Below, piece by piece: positions 1 through 13,000 of a DNA stretch of 64,000 nucleotides (its first letter is position 1; each line of letters starts with the position of its first letter). A model generated the notes under the pieces. The model worked only from the letters and a program-made list of their open reading frames with translations, ran no database searches and was not told the DNA's origin. Location: assembly GCA_030248215.1 (NCBI GenBank), contig JASANG010003092.1, forward strand, positions 1-64,000, given 5' to 3'. A program made the translations under genes and the position numbers. The stretch is from Enoplolaimus lenunculus (lineage: Eukaryota; Nematoda; Enoplea; Enoplida; Thoracostomopsidae).

Positions 1-1289
1 AATTTGCTGGCCTTAATCTTGGGTATTTTGTGTCATACGGGTTTCGGGTTGGGGATTTATAATAAACATTTACCGGCCGCGTTTTACTAAATCAGAGCGA
101 TACGCATACATCGAGGAAAGAACTATACAGGCGATACAGGATACAGGCTTAAGTCAAAATCACGAACTTCTCACAATCAGGTCAACGATTTATCGGGGAC
201 GACGAAATGTCGGTCGACGAATTGTACAGCGACGAATTGTCGCGATACATCACAGTTCCTTCGGGCACTCTGTATTATGTAAGAAGCGGTGTCGCTTGTG
301 ACAGACTAGGACAAAGCAGCTGTCCTTTCTATGATGTATTTTGCTTTCAGAATCTTATTTTAGATGTTCTTTTCTTGAGGACTTTCGGTTTGCTTCTAAA
401 ATTGCCAAAAACTAAAACAAACGCTTTGAAATTTCACAAAATACGGAAATTTCAGCACCGACACTTCCGGAACTTGCGGCGTGACTTCAAATCTTGGTTT
501 GCAGTTTGCTTCATGATACTTATACACAAAGTTTAAGTTTAAGTCCGAAGCGCTCGTTTGCCGAACACCTCGGGTTTTATTAAAAGGATAAACCACATTT
601 ACATCAACGAAAGCAATTATATAAACCAAAGAAGGCAACAACATATTATCATAACATAACAAAGGTCCTTGAAAATTACCCATTATTCTACTCTGCTTGC
701 AAGGATATTATTCAGAGCAAATATGTTAAAAAGCACACAAGAAACCTAGTTTCAAAACAAACTACAAATCAGGTACGCTGAGAAAAAGACATTCGAAAAC
801 CCAGCATGCTATCATTCTGTCGGGTTATTGTTCCAAAAACCTTAAAAAAACATTCTTCTTTTAGATACAGCTTAAGTTTGCACAAATTTCTATAAACATT
901 TTCCTGAAAAACATCAACAACACAGACATTTTCATTGAAGGAAAAAATTAATCAGCTCATAACGAAATTACACGAATATTCTTTATATCAAACCAGTAAA
1001 ACATGACAAGGTAAGCGTACAAAAAACAAGCCAGGTTTTTACACTAATCCTTGAAGTGAAATATACTGCAGAATTCTATTTTATTCATAGCCTATCATGT
1101 ATTTTGTTTTTGTTTCAAAAGCATTTTATAGCCAAAATATGACAGTGTGAAATGTTTCGTGGCATATACGTTAGCAAATTCACCACAAATTGCCAAAAAC
1201 AACTTTAATGTGTTTTACACATCAAAACACCTTCATACAACAAAATTTTCACAGCAAAAGTAGGTTGCAATGTATATTTCTACAGACAA
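1..1289. other. Left-edge stretch without a recognisable gene
   Basis: The sequence is AT-rich. The short open frames here (about 100 codons on each strand between 207 and 683) have no recognisable motif, no convincing splice context and no similarity to a family I know. No repeat family shared with the rest of the window was found before position 1290. Confidence 0.5.
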
Positions 1290-1426
1290 ACGGCCCATGT
1301 AAAGATCAGGGGCAGAACGTTTTTGTGTGGGACTATAAAGCAGTAAGCTTAAGCTTTAGACAATTTTTTACTTGGCTAAGGCTTAGGCTTAGGAATATGC
1401 TTATAATATTGTTGAGCCCTTGTTAT
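1290..1426. mobile_element. TTAGGC-array MITE, truncated copy
   Basis: It starts with the family end GGCCCATGTAAAGATCAGGG, followed by the conserved subterminal TAAGCTTAAGCTTTAGAC and a short run of GGCTTA hexamers. The expected right inverted end (a CCCTGTTC..ACATGGGCC type) is missing. The sequence instead runs into the TTAA-flanked element that begins at 1427, so this copy was probably cut by that insertion or by a deletion. Confidence 0.6.
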
Positions 1427-1646
1427 TTAACCCCTTTTACATTGAGTTGCCTGAACCATTGCAACACGTATATATACATAGTACTAAATCACCACAAGAC
1501 GTGAGAGCCCCCTCGAGCTCGAGCGTCAAGCTTCTATAGCTGAGTGGTGATGGTATACGCCTCCCACTCCAGTCACTGGAGTTCGAATCCTAGCATAAAA
1601 GTAGGTCTCATGGAAAATAGAAAATATTCATGTGAGAAAGGGTTAA
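1427..1646 (+). mobile_element. piggyBac-like MITE with tRNA-Gly-like cassette, copy 1 (internally deleted)
   Basis: TTAA (1427-1430) is followed by CCCCTTTTACATTGAGTTG. The right end is TGTGAGAAAGGG followed by TTAA (1643-1646). TTAA target duplications and CCC/GGG inverted ends are the hallmark of the piggyBac superfamily. Inside is a tRNA-like segment with an A box (TAGCTGAGTGG), an anticodon loop CTCCCAC and a B box (GTTCGAATCC). Compared with the copies at 1676 and 31439 it lacks about 50 bp after the left end. It has no coding capacity. Confidence 0.65.
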
Positions 1647-1671
1647 GCGAAAAATTTTCAGTTTACTATCT

Positions 1672-1943
1672 ATAACCCCTTCTCACATTGAGTTGCCTGT
1701 AGGCAACTCAGCGCAGTGCATATACGTTAAATAATATATATCGCACCGTGTTTAACAATTGCAACACGTATGCATAGTACTAAATCACCACCAAGACGTG
1801 AGAGCACCCTCGGGCTCGAGCGTCAAGCTCCTATAGCTGAGTGGTGATGGTATACGCCTCCCACTCCAGTCACTGGAGTTCGAATCCTAGCATAAAAGTA
1901 GGTTTCTGGGGAAATAGAAAATATTCCTGTGAGAAAGGGTTAA
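1672..1943 (+). mobile_element. piggyBac-like MITE with tRNA-Gly-like cassette, copy 2
   Basis: The left end CCCCTTCTCACATTGAG and the right end CCTGTGAGAAAGGG pair as terminal inverted repeats of about 13 bp. The right flank is TTAA; the left flank is ATAA, one base off. Near the left end is a short hairpin, GAGTTGCC-TGTA-GGCAACTC. The tRNA-like cassette (about 1822-1904) differs from copies 1 and 3 at only about one base in 80. The tRNA-like anticodon and acceptor stems are decayed, so this is unlikely to make a working tRNA. Confidence 0.7.
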
Positions 1944-2135
1944 GCCAGACAATAACAAAACGTGTACCTATATACAAATATCACCATCAGCTTGTCGATA
2001 CATCAAACCCACATTCTTATATAGACCATTATTGAAATTTGGGAATAAACCTTGTAGTCTCTAACCAAACACTTTGTTGCTGGATCCTCTGCTGTGCCCC
2101 TATACACCTTCTAACCGGTAAATAATAAACAGAAA

Positions 2136-4247
2136 TCACTCATTTTTATTTTTACCATCATCAGGATTCAGACGCCACATTTCAAAGTTTAGGTACGTCG
2201 CAAACGCAACCCAGGCAATGTACGGCACCATTAAAACACCTGAAGTTTGATTGATCGGCCTGAACACAGCCGCAGTTAACACGACACTCGATAGCAATCC
2301 AAAGATTTCAACTAAAGCCTGTAATATGTAAAATACTGGGGGGTGCAAAGGGAATTCCAATTCTCCGATGTCATCCAGTCCCGTTTGGCACCCCGATCAT
2401 GGGTTGGACTTGGAATCATGACCAAACCGGGATATAAAGCCAATTTTTAAGCGATACCATGTGAGAACCTTGTTATATGATAATAGTCTATTCGTCCTCA
2501 TCAATAAATTCGAGGAATTCCGGCATCTTGTTTTCGTCGCTATGAGCCCCTTGGTGACATGGATCTTGAGGCCGCGGCGCCGCTTTCTAACAATGTGAAC
2601 TAGTCCTGATAAATATTTTCAAAATAACACAATACTACGTTTCTCAGACAGAGCAGGGATGAAACATGATTACTTGCTCAAAATTAAAATATGTTCGCGT
2701 CGCGCGCATGTATCACTATGTTGTATAAAAATACGGACGAGAAACAGCGGAAAGGGAACGAATTTAGACTCAGTGACTGTATTCGAAGCGTCCCACTCTA
2801 TGATTCAAACACTATTGATACTACTGATTGCACGTTTATGCACAAACTCACCACTCCAAGCTTATGTGAACCAAAAAATATTGGCGTCCACGCCCAATTC
2901 AACGCTAAACTGGCACCGTAAATGGCAAGTGCTAATCCAGCGGGGCCCTGCAACATATAAATACCACTTAATACAAAACAGAAAACTTTCACCTTCTATG
3001 TCTCAAATTTAAAGAAGCTAAGTGGAAGTGAAACAAAACTTTCAATTTTAAGATACCATTTAAAAGTTTTGGTACTTGTTTACTTATCCTCCACAAAAAA
3101 GTCCCCCTGCACATAACTAACCTGATCCTATTCTTGAGAACAAGCCTACGCTAAAGACAAAACCTTAGCCTGAGAGTTGGAGCCTAAGCGTATGCAGGAC
3201 AACACAAAATTCTATTGAATTGACACTAGTGTGGCGGAGTGTGGGAGAGGGAAGTTAAACAAGCACAAGTATCAAACGTTTGGCTTTATGCCAAGTGATA
3301 TCTGTATAGATATATACTGAAATATGAATGCAATAACTACATACCTTACCAAAAAAGACCAAGTTTGTTTACAGGACCTCACCTCAAATCCGCCTCCGTC
3401 GCGCCACACCAAGTACGAAGCGTATCCCATTCCTGAGTATAAAGCGGTCCACACAGGCCCAAAAATTGCATCAGGTGGCGTAAGTCGAGGTTTATTAAGT
3501 GTCTATAATGTGCAGAAAAAAATATATGTACAAAAATAACGCAGTAGATTCATATACTGCGATCGCCTTGGTTACCAATGTACTTTCCGAATGAAAACCT
3601 TTATGTCCTTGAAGATGACTCGATATAAGGCAGCAACGACCTTGAAATACTAAGACGAAGAGAGACGCAGTCCTCTCTGTCCCCGACGCGGACCTGCGAG
3701 CGGTTGTATTCAGTGCTGTGGAATAGATGATTACATATCGGAACAGCTGGGAATTAGACCCGAGCCTCCGGAGTACATGCCACCACAACAGATATGCTAA
3801 CCACTACTAGACTGGCCTATGATATTACAAGGCCAAATTGCGCCATATTTCGTTTTTAGGCGATATTCTCGAATTTGTTTAGCAACTTCGCCAATTAGCA
3901 GCAACAGACAGTCACTCAGACCTTAAAAAGCACACGTCATTTGAAAATTCCAGGTAGTAACTGAATTGATTAAGCACTAATGCTATCACTTAGTAAATAA
4001 AAAGTAATTTTTGCCCAAGCCATAACCTTAAGTGTAATGGAAACACGACAGTGTACAACAGCAAGTTTGACAACACAGCCGCCTACCACAGAATACAACC
4101 GTCAAATATATAAACAGATTTATCCGCCCATGTGCTTACCTGATACCATGCACGAGTATCTTTCACAAATAATTTTGCGTTGAGCAACCCACCAATATTT
4201 GGCAACATCACAGCTCCAGCAATTCGCATCCAATCCGGAATGGTCAT
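2136..4247 (-). CDS. TSPO: Translocator protein TSPO (peripheral benzodiazepine receptor), complete, 4 exons
   Basis: TSPO is a small five-helix protein of the outer mitochondrial membrane that binds cholesterol and porphyrins. Exons (minus strand): 4140-4247, 3383-3502, 2852-2947, 2136-2318. All junctions are GT-AG at phase 0, giving 168 residues against about 169 in vertebrates. Family motifs in order are [11 protein letters not shown] (helix 1), [16 protein letters not shown] and [12 protein letters not shown] (residues about 40-70), [17 protein letters not shown] (about 90-107) and [13 protein letters not shown] near the C terminus. The start is the first ATG of the open frame before helix 1 (MTIPDWMRI). 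In the C-terminal cholesterol-recognition segment the usual tyrosine of LNYxxWR is phenylalanine (LNFEMWR), so the strict CRAC pattern is not met. Intron 1 contains a tRNA-derived SINE. Identity is very likely; exon ends were read by eye. Confidence 0.93.
3520..3825 (-). repeat. tRNA-derived SINE in TSPO intron 1
   Basis: Read on the minus strand, the head has an A-box-like TAGTGGTTAGCATATCTG and a B-box-like GGGTCTAATTCCC about 35 bases later, as in tRNA-headed SINEs. An unrelated body follows, ending in a T-rich tail near 3520. The acceptor stem is not preserved, so this is a retroposed pseudo-tRNA, not a tRNA gene. The exact 3' end is uncertain. Confidence 0.5.
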
Positions 4248-7079
4248 GATAAAACCGGTAATACGGAATGCAAATGAAACAATAAAGGTCTAAACGTTGA
4301 AAATTTTCTATATTCTTAGTTAACTCACTATTTAAGCAATTTTTAATCCTACCATGTTTTCTAAGCAATATACATCTTACGTTTTTCGACAGTTTGTTTG
4401 GAAAATTAAAATTCAGCCAATTGTCGCGAATGGGTTAATTACTCTACCATGAATTTGTGTTGAAGGTCTTATGCAGAATGTCGACGAATTTTGAGAAAAA
4501 TGTTCCGCTGCTTTCCCTAATAAAAGTTCAATGTCCCCTGATATTTTTTGGAAAAAACGTGACATGAAAGATGTTATTCAATCTGAATTGGAGATAGTAA
4601 TAAATCCAAAATATATCACTTTCTACGCCATATGAAATTTACTCAATCCGCTGAACATCGAATTTTGCAGTTGAAATTTAAACGATCATGAATTGAGATA
4701 CAACAGGTTGTGAAAAATAGATGAGTTGGACATCGACAAAATTTCGCGGAGTCTGATGCAAAACCGAATCTTGCACTTAAGGTGATGCTATCGTTACATT
4801 TAAAAATATCCATGTGTAGTCAGAAGTTTACTTTTGGAATTCTTTTGGGACAATTCTTATCAGTTGAACAATTGCACAGGAAAATACTCCAAAACATTAA
4901 CCAACGCAGCATTTATATTGTGAAAAATTAATAACCGAAATTACCGAAACGTTGCCAAAAACATTGACAAAAATTGAGTGTCCATTTTAAGCTGGAGCCG
5001 GAGGCATACATCGGGTTGTACCTAGTGTCGAACCGATATATCGGTATAGGAATTGGTAAAATCGGGGTATAGGGAAGGGTATTGGTATTTTGGCCCATGT
5101 AAAGATCAGGGGCGGAACGTTTTTCTGTGGGACTAGAATAGAGTAAGCTTAAGCTTTAGACTAATAGCATTTTGCAGATATTGGCTAATAATTAATTAAC
5201 CATCATTTTTACTACTTAATTTCGCCTCACCTCCGGCTCCGGGAAGTTTCGTTTACCTCCGGCTCCGGTATTATTCACCTCCGGTTGCACCCTGATATAT
5301 ATGTAATTGCCAGGATACAACCGGAGGTTTGCCTCCGGCTCCGGCTCCAGTAGAATTTTTGCCGGAGGTTCCGGCAATTTCGGTAGTAGAATTTTGCATA
5401 GTTTTGCAAAATTTATGTGTTTAGCTTATTTCGTTTTCCTTTTATCACAATTTTCAGGCAAGAATTTCCGAAATTTCGCAGAAAATTAGCGTAAAACCAA
5501 ACAACTTAAATAATATATTGCAGATATTGGCTGAAATTAACTAATTAACCATCATTTTTACTACCTAACTTCGCCTCACCTCCGGTTCCGGCTCCGGCAA
5601 GTTTCGTTGACCTCCGGCTCCGGCATTTTTACCTCCGGTTGCACTACGTAGTTCCAGAAATGTAACTCACCATTGGACGCTTGCGAATATAGGGCGGAGC
5701 CCAGATGCAGGCTAACAATCGAAGACCTACCGTTTTAAGCTTTTCGATACTCAGGGCATGGTTTTGTGGCTACGACAAAAAATTCTTACTCAATACAGAG
5801 AGATGGCCACGAAAACATGCTGTAGACACTGTTTCACTTGTCCGTCGCGTTTGTTTCAACGAGACATTTTTGCTGGAGCCTAACTGAAATTAGCGTTGGT
5901 TTTATTAAGACTTCATAAAATTCCGGTTTAACGATAAATTCACACAGCAATACCTTTGAAAGTTTAACAAAGCAAAATGATTGTACATGGCGTACCGGAA
6001 TCAGAACAGCTTACGTTACTGATTACTAAAAGGCTACATTCCAGAACACGACAGCAAGCAATATATATTTGCATTTGCCACGAACAACTTTTGCGAATTT
6101 CCATGTTTTGCGGTGTGCTGTACATCGGTATCCAAATATCGGTCAATCTTCCTTCGATTGAGAGGCGTAATAATAGTAGTAAAACCATATTCCTAGGTAG
6201 AGCTGAAACTGGCCCGGGCCAAGCCACGTTTATAGAAATTGCCAAAAATTAGCGAATTTAAGAATATTTTAACAGCCTATCTCGCGCTATTAACGGCTCC
6301 AGTTAGTATCCGCCGGTGCACATAGAGTTTCTCTCAGAGTTATGAAAGAATGCACGTAGCTTATTTGCCTATAAATGAAACTACATCGGTTTACTTTAAA
6401 AAATGTAGCCTGTAAAGACTAAACTTCTGCTCAACTGAAACGAACAATACACGCCCGCAACAACATATACGGGAAAAATAAAATTTTATTTTGGTTACCT
6501 TGCAAGAAAATATACAATAAGTTACGATATAATATTAATAATGCATATTCAGAAAAATGTACATATCACCAACTCAGGAAGCAAACGAATTCAAAAATAT
6601 CCTCAGCCCGGTTAGGTACTATGATATCTATAACGAACAGAAAACTGATCATAGACAATCTTCCGATCACGAAAATCAGTGCTTATGCATTTGAAAGTTT
6701 AATAACTGCCATAAATATATATTCAAACAAAACCATTGAGTCCCGGTGAAATTCCTGAAGACATTTGCGGTGAGTACAACTCAAACCTTTCAAAATACTG
6801 AAATTCTTAATGCCTTGATTTTGTAACCAGACACGGTTAAGCATTCGGCGCGCAAAACCGTGCGTTCACAGCTATCACAACACAATATATAGAGACAATT
6901 ACACAGCAGATCTGGGCAACCCCTTAATGTAAAAAATGGTAAGGTCATTATCATTTAAATATTAAAATAGCACATGGCCTTTCGCTCGCAAACTTCCTTC
7001 GACCCTCGTATAGGTATTGTGCTCGCGCGTATGTGCTCACGTTTTTTATCGATTGTTGTCACTCTGTATCACAGATCAT
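4248..7079. other. Intergenic region between RAB3GAP2 and TSPO
   Basis: No gene is recognised. The region holds a fragment of the TTAGGC MITE (5092-5163) and two elements rich in CCTCCGGCTCCGG (about 5205-5294 and 5311-5648). The 600 bp below the RAB3GAP2 stop is probably its 3' UTR: AATAAA on the minus strand lies at 6485-6490. Short open frames at 5705-5887 and about 5964-6252 have no recognisable content. Confidence 0.5.
5311..5648. mobile_element. hAT-like MITE with CCTCCGG subterminal repeats
   Basis: The left end CAGGATACAACCGGAGG and the right end ACCTCCGGTTGCACTACG are inverted matches to a family end CAGGGTGCAACCGGAGG. The right end of a second copy, ending CCTCCGGTTGCACCCTG, lies at 5294. 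Blocks of GCCTCCGGCTCCGG occur near both ends. CAGGG ends suggest hAT, but no clear 8-bp duplication is visible. There is no coding capacity. Confidence 0.55.
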
Positions 7080-10000
7080 TCACGATATACACTCGTTGTA
7101 ATCAAATTTTACGTATTTCAATAACTTCTTTAATTGACACGCAATATCAGCCTCACTGGCACTTTCTGGCAACAGTGTCACAACATAATCCAACAAGCGT
7201 TCAATTGATTGCCTGCTTAGCATATGCGGAATTTTAACCCGATCAGAGCCAGCACTTTCAAGCCACGTTTTCAAAACTGTATCTAAATTCGTTACTAATT
7301 CAGACCCGTGAGTAGCTAAAGGATTATCACCAATGATATATCGAATGCGTTCACCAGCAACCAATAACAATTCTGATCCCAGCAACAATTTGGTGTTAAC
7401 ACGATGCATACGTCTTTCTGCAAGCAAATCATGACCACATGAATATAATGTTACAACAATCGCACGCTGCAATGCATCTATATCAATTTCATGCCATTCT
7501 GCGGCGACTTCAAAAACAATTTGAAATTTTAACAATTCTTCAATACTTTTCAACGTTTCCGGCTGAATTTTACTTGCCGATTCGGTGCTATTTTCCCCGC
7601 TAGGAATAGGACCCGACCCGAATTGAACTAAAGCGTTGTAAAAATCTTCAGACGGCGGTGGAATACATTCGTCAATAGCAGTTTTAATAATACGCTGTAA
7701 AAATCGGACCCGAGCGCCTTTCACTGACGGATCAAGTTCATCGTGTCTCGGCAGTAACGGATGAGAATACAACGACGCTGCGACAGCTGCTTTACGACCT
7801 TTTTCGTCGTAAAACATAGTCAACGGGCGAACAGATTTCAAATTATATTGAATCAATAACTGAACACAACGAAGCAAACTATATTGATGACGCGCTAATT
7901 GATAGTTGGTCGGTTTTTGACGTGCAGCAATTTCGACCAACGACAAATGATGAGCGTGTACCATGGAACTGCGATCTGCAGTTATATGCCTGGGCCGAAT
8001 ATTATCACCAGATGTAAGACACGGTCGTTGAGATGAACTTGAACCAATGTGCGGTTTTCGAAAATGACTTAAAAAGGTTTCCATAACATTAGCGCTGTTG
8101 CTACGTGCAGTGTCAACTGTACCCAGAGAGTTTAGAGCTAAAGCAGCAGACGGATCGTGAGGAAGTGGCGCGATATCATACTCCGAGTTAGCGGTGAAAA
8201 TAGCTTTCAACAACGATGCCCAGGCGTCCACAGCGATCAGAACTCGTTCTTCAGGCAGGCCCAATTCTCGTCGGGTCAAGCGATCTTTCGGGGCGCGTCC
8301 AACTTTCTCAACAAGCGCCACCAACTTTGACACCAAAGGTTGACAATAACTGTGCCAAATCATATATGCTGTCCCGTGACGTAAAATATGATTATGAATT
8401 GCGGCCAAATAGTCTAGCGATATTTTCAAGGCATTCACTTGTTCCAGATCTGATGCCCACCTTTTTGCTGCGATCCAAGCACAATTTACAGCAATCGAAT
8501 CTAAATTCACCAAACGGCCAAAAACATCACACAATTCCCGCAGTTCTTCCAGCCATTTCAATTCAAATCCGTGAAAAACTTCCTCGCTTGCGCTCGCTTC
8601 TGGGTGAGAATCCCTTCGGTTAAGGGGCCCTGTTATCAGGTGAGTGAAAAGCCGTTCAAACAGACTAGAGTCGGCTTTCACTGCCACTAAGGCACGGGCT
8701 ACAACTTCAATAATTACTGTCGGACCGCTAAGCTCTCCAGATTCCGCAACCAATTGCGATAGCGAAACACGGCACCTGTCTTTCCCAACCGTTTTGATAC
8801 TGAAAGTATCTAATACGCAAAGATAGTGAAGCATCAAAACAATTTGGTCCCAACGTTCAATATCAATAGATATTACTTCAAATTTTTCGTTGGGCCGCAA
8901 ACTAGGGCCGGTGCTGTTAGCGGCCTCATCAGAGTTTGCTAACTTGTCTTGACTGCACGACCCAACTAACCCATTAGCAAGCTCCCTGTCATTTTGTCGC
9001 GGTGCGAAAGATCTTGCCACACTGCGAACTACCAATGCGAGGGTGAGCGCTTCTGGATTGCAGGTGGTCGCTAGAATTTCAGTTTCGAATTGACACAGCC
9101 AACCATTAGCGTTAGAGTTGTTTTCCACAAGCGACTCGCTCATTTCGCGCCATAAAGCCGCCTCTGATTGTTTGCCTAACACTTCTGGATTATCGCTCGT
9201 TTGATCAATTGCGTCAGTATTGCTTGTTTCTTGCGTTTCGGATACAAACTCAGTTTCGATCACGGTTGCCAACATACGATATAGATCCGGTGGGAAAACG
9301 GGCCGAATATGATAAGTATGTAGCCATCCTGCGCAAACCAATGAAATAAAATCACTAAGCGGAATGTTGAGCAACGGAAGTATTTGAGATACCAGGTATT
9401 TGGCACTACGTTTCCCGGATAAAAACGGTGCTAAAATAAATTCAGCCAGTCGTTGCAACAATTGCCGTGTTAAATTTCGGCGTAATCGAAGAAATATAAA
9501 TCGTGATTGCAGTGCTTGCGTATTATGACTTTTCGACGTTATTTCATATGAATTTAGCCGCCCAATTTCCTCAGGACGTCGACACTCACTCAAGGCTATT
9601 TCAGTTTTCATATCAGAACTAGTCCTTTGGATATTCATTACCAGCTTCTCGGCATTAGTCTTACTTACATCTGGGCTAGCAACATCAAAACTATTGAGCA
9701 TATCATGAACACTAAACAAGGACTGGCGTTCCGACATTCTCATCGCCCTCCAATCGGTACCAGAGCCCCTTGCGATAGTGCGCCTATCACTTTGCTCAAC
9801 TTCGCCCTCCACAAGGTGGCTACTTGAAATATCCGCTGAACCAGAAGCAGCCAAGGCCTTAGCATGTCTCGTCACAACATCAAGATGCGAACCAAGATCC
9901 TCTGGTTCGATCGCAAGTAACTTCGCAACTGATTCCAAACTGTCACCAACAACTTGATCACAACTCTCTTCATGGTTGTCGTTGTCATCTTCGGCATGCA

Positions 10001-13000
10001 GCATACAAACGATTGCATACGCATTCAAAAGTTGCCGGTACGCATTGGCCTTTAACTGTAATTTTTCTGCTTCGCGAAGACTTCTGGAGGTTGCCGATGG
10101 TAGAATTCTTACATGGTTTGAAATCGCTTCAAACAAACGATCAAACATTATTACACAATCCAAATGTTGACAATGGTCAAGAATTCGTGCAAGTACGCGT
10201 TTGACGCATTCAACTGTTTTCAAACGTGTAATTATCTGAAAGTGACACAAAACTAACACAGTTAAGCTATATTTCAGAAAGCCTTTTGTATACTTCTACC
10301 AAACATTTCAGGTTACGACTTAGCATTTCCAAACGCGTACGCAAAGGCTTCGATTAAGACATAAACAAGTCTTTTTCTAAACCTAACGTAAATGTGCGGA
10401 ATGTATACGAACGCCATTCAAGACAAGTGTGCCAGCATACTACGTGGAACATCAACCAAAAAACAAATTTTAAATACAAAATGTGGTACTGTTATTTTTA
10501 AAAAATTATTAGCGCAACCATCATAGGTCGCAGACTGAATTTCAATTTCTATTAATCATTCGGTTCATAGGTATAATCTATCATTTTCAGCGTTTCTTGG
10601 ATGCAATCTCGTTAAACACAACTTACAAGCCATACTGGTGGTAACCGGTGACTTCCAATGTTCCTGATTTCATACGAATTTGCAAAGGATAAACGTCTTT
10701 CTTATAATAGTAACGATTTTATAACGGTAACCCAAAAAACGGTAATCCAAAATCATGGTCATTCACATAAGTTATACGTGATGTACCTGCATTCATTTCA
10801 CGTTACAGAATACTACACAGTATTTCTTTGACTCAACGTTTCACTGTTCAATAAAAACGTGTTCGTATTGCAGTAAACGATTATTTTGACTATTTATACC
10901 AGAGTACATTCTTACATAAATACATCAGGGTGCGACCTGATATTAACCGGATATAGTATCTAAATTGGTGCACTGTTTAAAGTATACCTTTAAGTCGCGA
11001 ACTGAGCATGTTTACTGAATTAGAATTGTTAGCTTGGAATCTTCATTTTCATTAAAGTATATCAAAGATTGAACTTCTTCATTTGTCCAGAGATGCAATC
11101 GCGCTGCAAGATGTTATTGACGGGCACTTCTAAAAGCAATTTAACGAAATCCGGGACCACCACCGTATACATGAGTTAGGTTTATACCGGGAACCAGAAA
11201 CGGATACGGATATCGGTGTTTTGCGGCATATTAAACCGAATCGGGATATCCGGTCGCACCCTGATATATATCTATAGTCGCCGGATGGTACCGGCGTCTA
11301 TCACGGTTAAAAGAACAGCGTAGACACCGGCAACTCATATTTTAACTCACCATTAATAACTTTGAAAACTCATCACTGCTTGCATCATTAGTTGCTTTCA
11401 ACTCCAACAATTTCCTGATATCACCCAGCAACAATGCATCGTGCTGTTCGGCACTGCTTTTGTCTCCCAGTGACAAATGAAACGGGATGTCAAAAGTGGA
11501 AAGAGAACAAACTACTGGCAACGGCTCCCCTTCAGTGCTGTTTTGATTTGCCTCAAATCCCAAAAACACAGCCATATGACGGTACGGCGGTACTTCGGCC
11601 GGGCTAACATCATTTCGACCAATGACATACTGTGAAAGAGATACCAATACCCCTGACCGAGATACGTTAAAAGCCCCAACACGCGGACCTTGCTCAGTAG
11701 ACCATACTTCTAATAAACCACGCCGTGGCGCATAAATAACAAGGTACGTAGCGCTTGCATCAATTAGTCGTTTGGACGGCGAATCTTTAGCGTTCTAAAA
11801 AAGCGTTTTTACCGTAAATACTGAGCACTTACATAATATTATTAAACTCACAGGCATAGCAATAAACCAATTCAATTTTTATGCTGAAAAATAAACGGCC
11901 AGGATGTTCAACTGTAAAACCTTAGCAACATTTGGAAACGATTTTTGCAATAGTCGAACCATAAAACAATGAATTCACGCATTAGATATAAATAACCTAA
12001 AACTCATAACAACTGTCGCTTACGGTATACTAAAACTATAAACTCAAAATCCAGCAACATCACTAACTTCCAAAATTAAACTAACCAGTCGCAGTGGGAC
12101 CACATTTATTGAGCGAAGCTCGAACACACGTAAGCAATTAAGGTAATGCGCAAATTAGTTATTAGCTATCTGTTCATTTATCGGTTTTGGATGTTTGTAA
12201 ATAATTTATTCAGGTTCCTCACACCCAAAAACCCTTCAGTCATTCCAGTAATTAGTGAAATAATTTAAAGTCCTAATTTTGTCTTGTCAATTAAGCTAAT
12301 ATGCAAATTAGTTATAAGCTAACTATTCGATTATCGGTTTTGAGGGTTTGTAGACAATTTATTCGGATTCCTCGCACCCAAAAACCCAATATCGTTGAAA
12401 TTAGATTGCTTGTAACCCTAAGAATTAGTGAAATGTTATAAAAAATGTCTAATTTAGGCTTATCAATTATTTTTATGTGCAACTTATCTAATAACTAACT
12501 ACTCAATTATCAATTTTAGAGGTTTGTAAACAATTTATTCAGATTCCTATCAGCCAAAAACCTTCAGTAACCATAATAACAATTGAAATAATTTAAAAAG
12601 TCTTAATTTTATCTTGTGAATTAAGCTAATATTCAAATTAGTTATTAGCTAACTATTCAATTATCGGTTTTGGAGGTTTGGACACAATTTATTCAAATTC
12701 TTCGCACCTAAAAACTGTGCAATAATTAGTGAAATAATGTAGAAAGTCCTAAGTTACGCTTCGCTCAAAAATCCAAATCCTTCAAAGAGAATTCTGCCTG
12801 CTCCACTTACGTTTACTTTGATCTCTCCAGGAACTCGAAGCCACGCGACCTGCGCATCGCGGTATCCCTTCCACATGCGTACAATCACGCCTGATGAACA
12901 ATCAAGTAAGCATACTCTTGCCAAGTCGTCAGTAATCACCGCAAGTTGTGCCGCCGATCCAAGGCACCATTCTCGTGGCATCAAAGCAATCCGATCCCCG

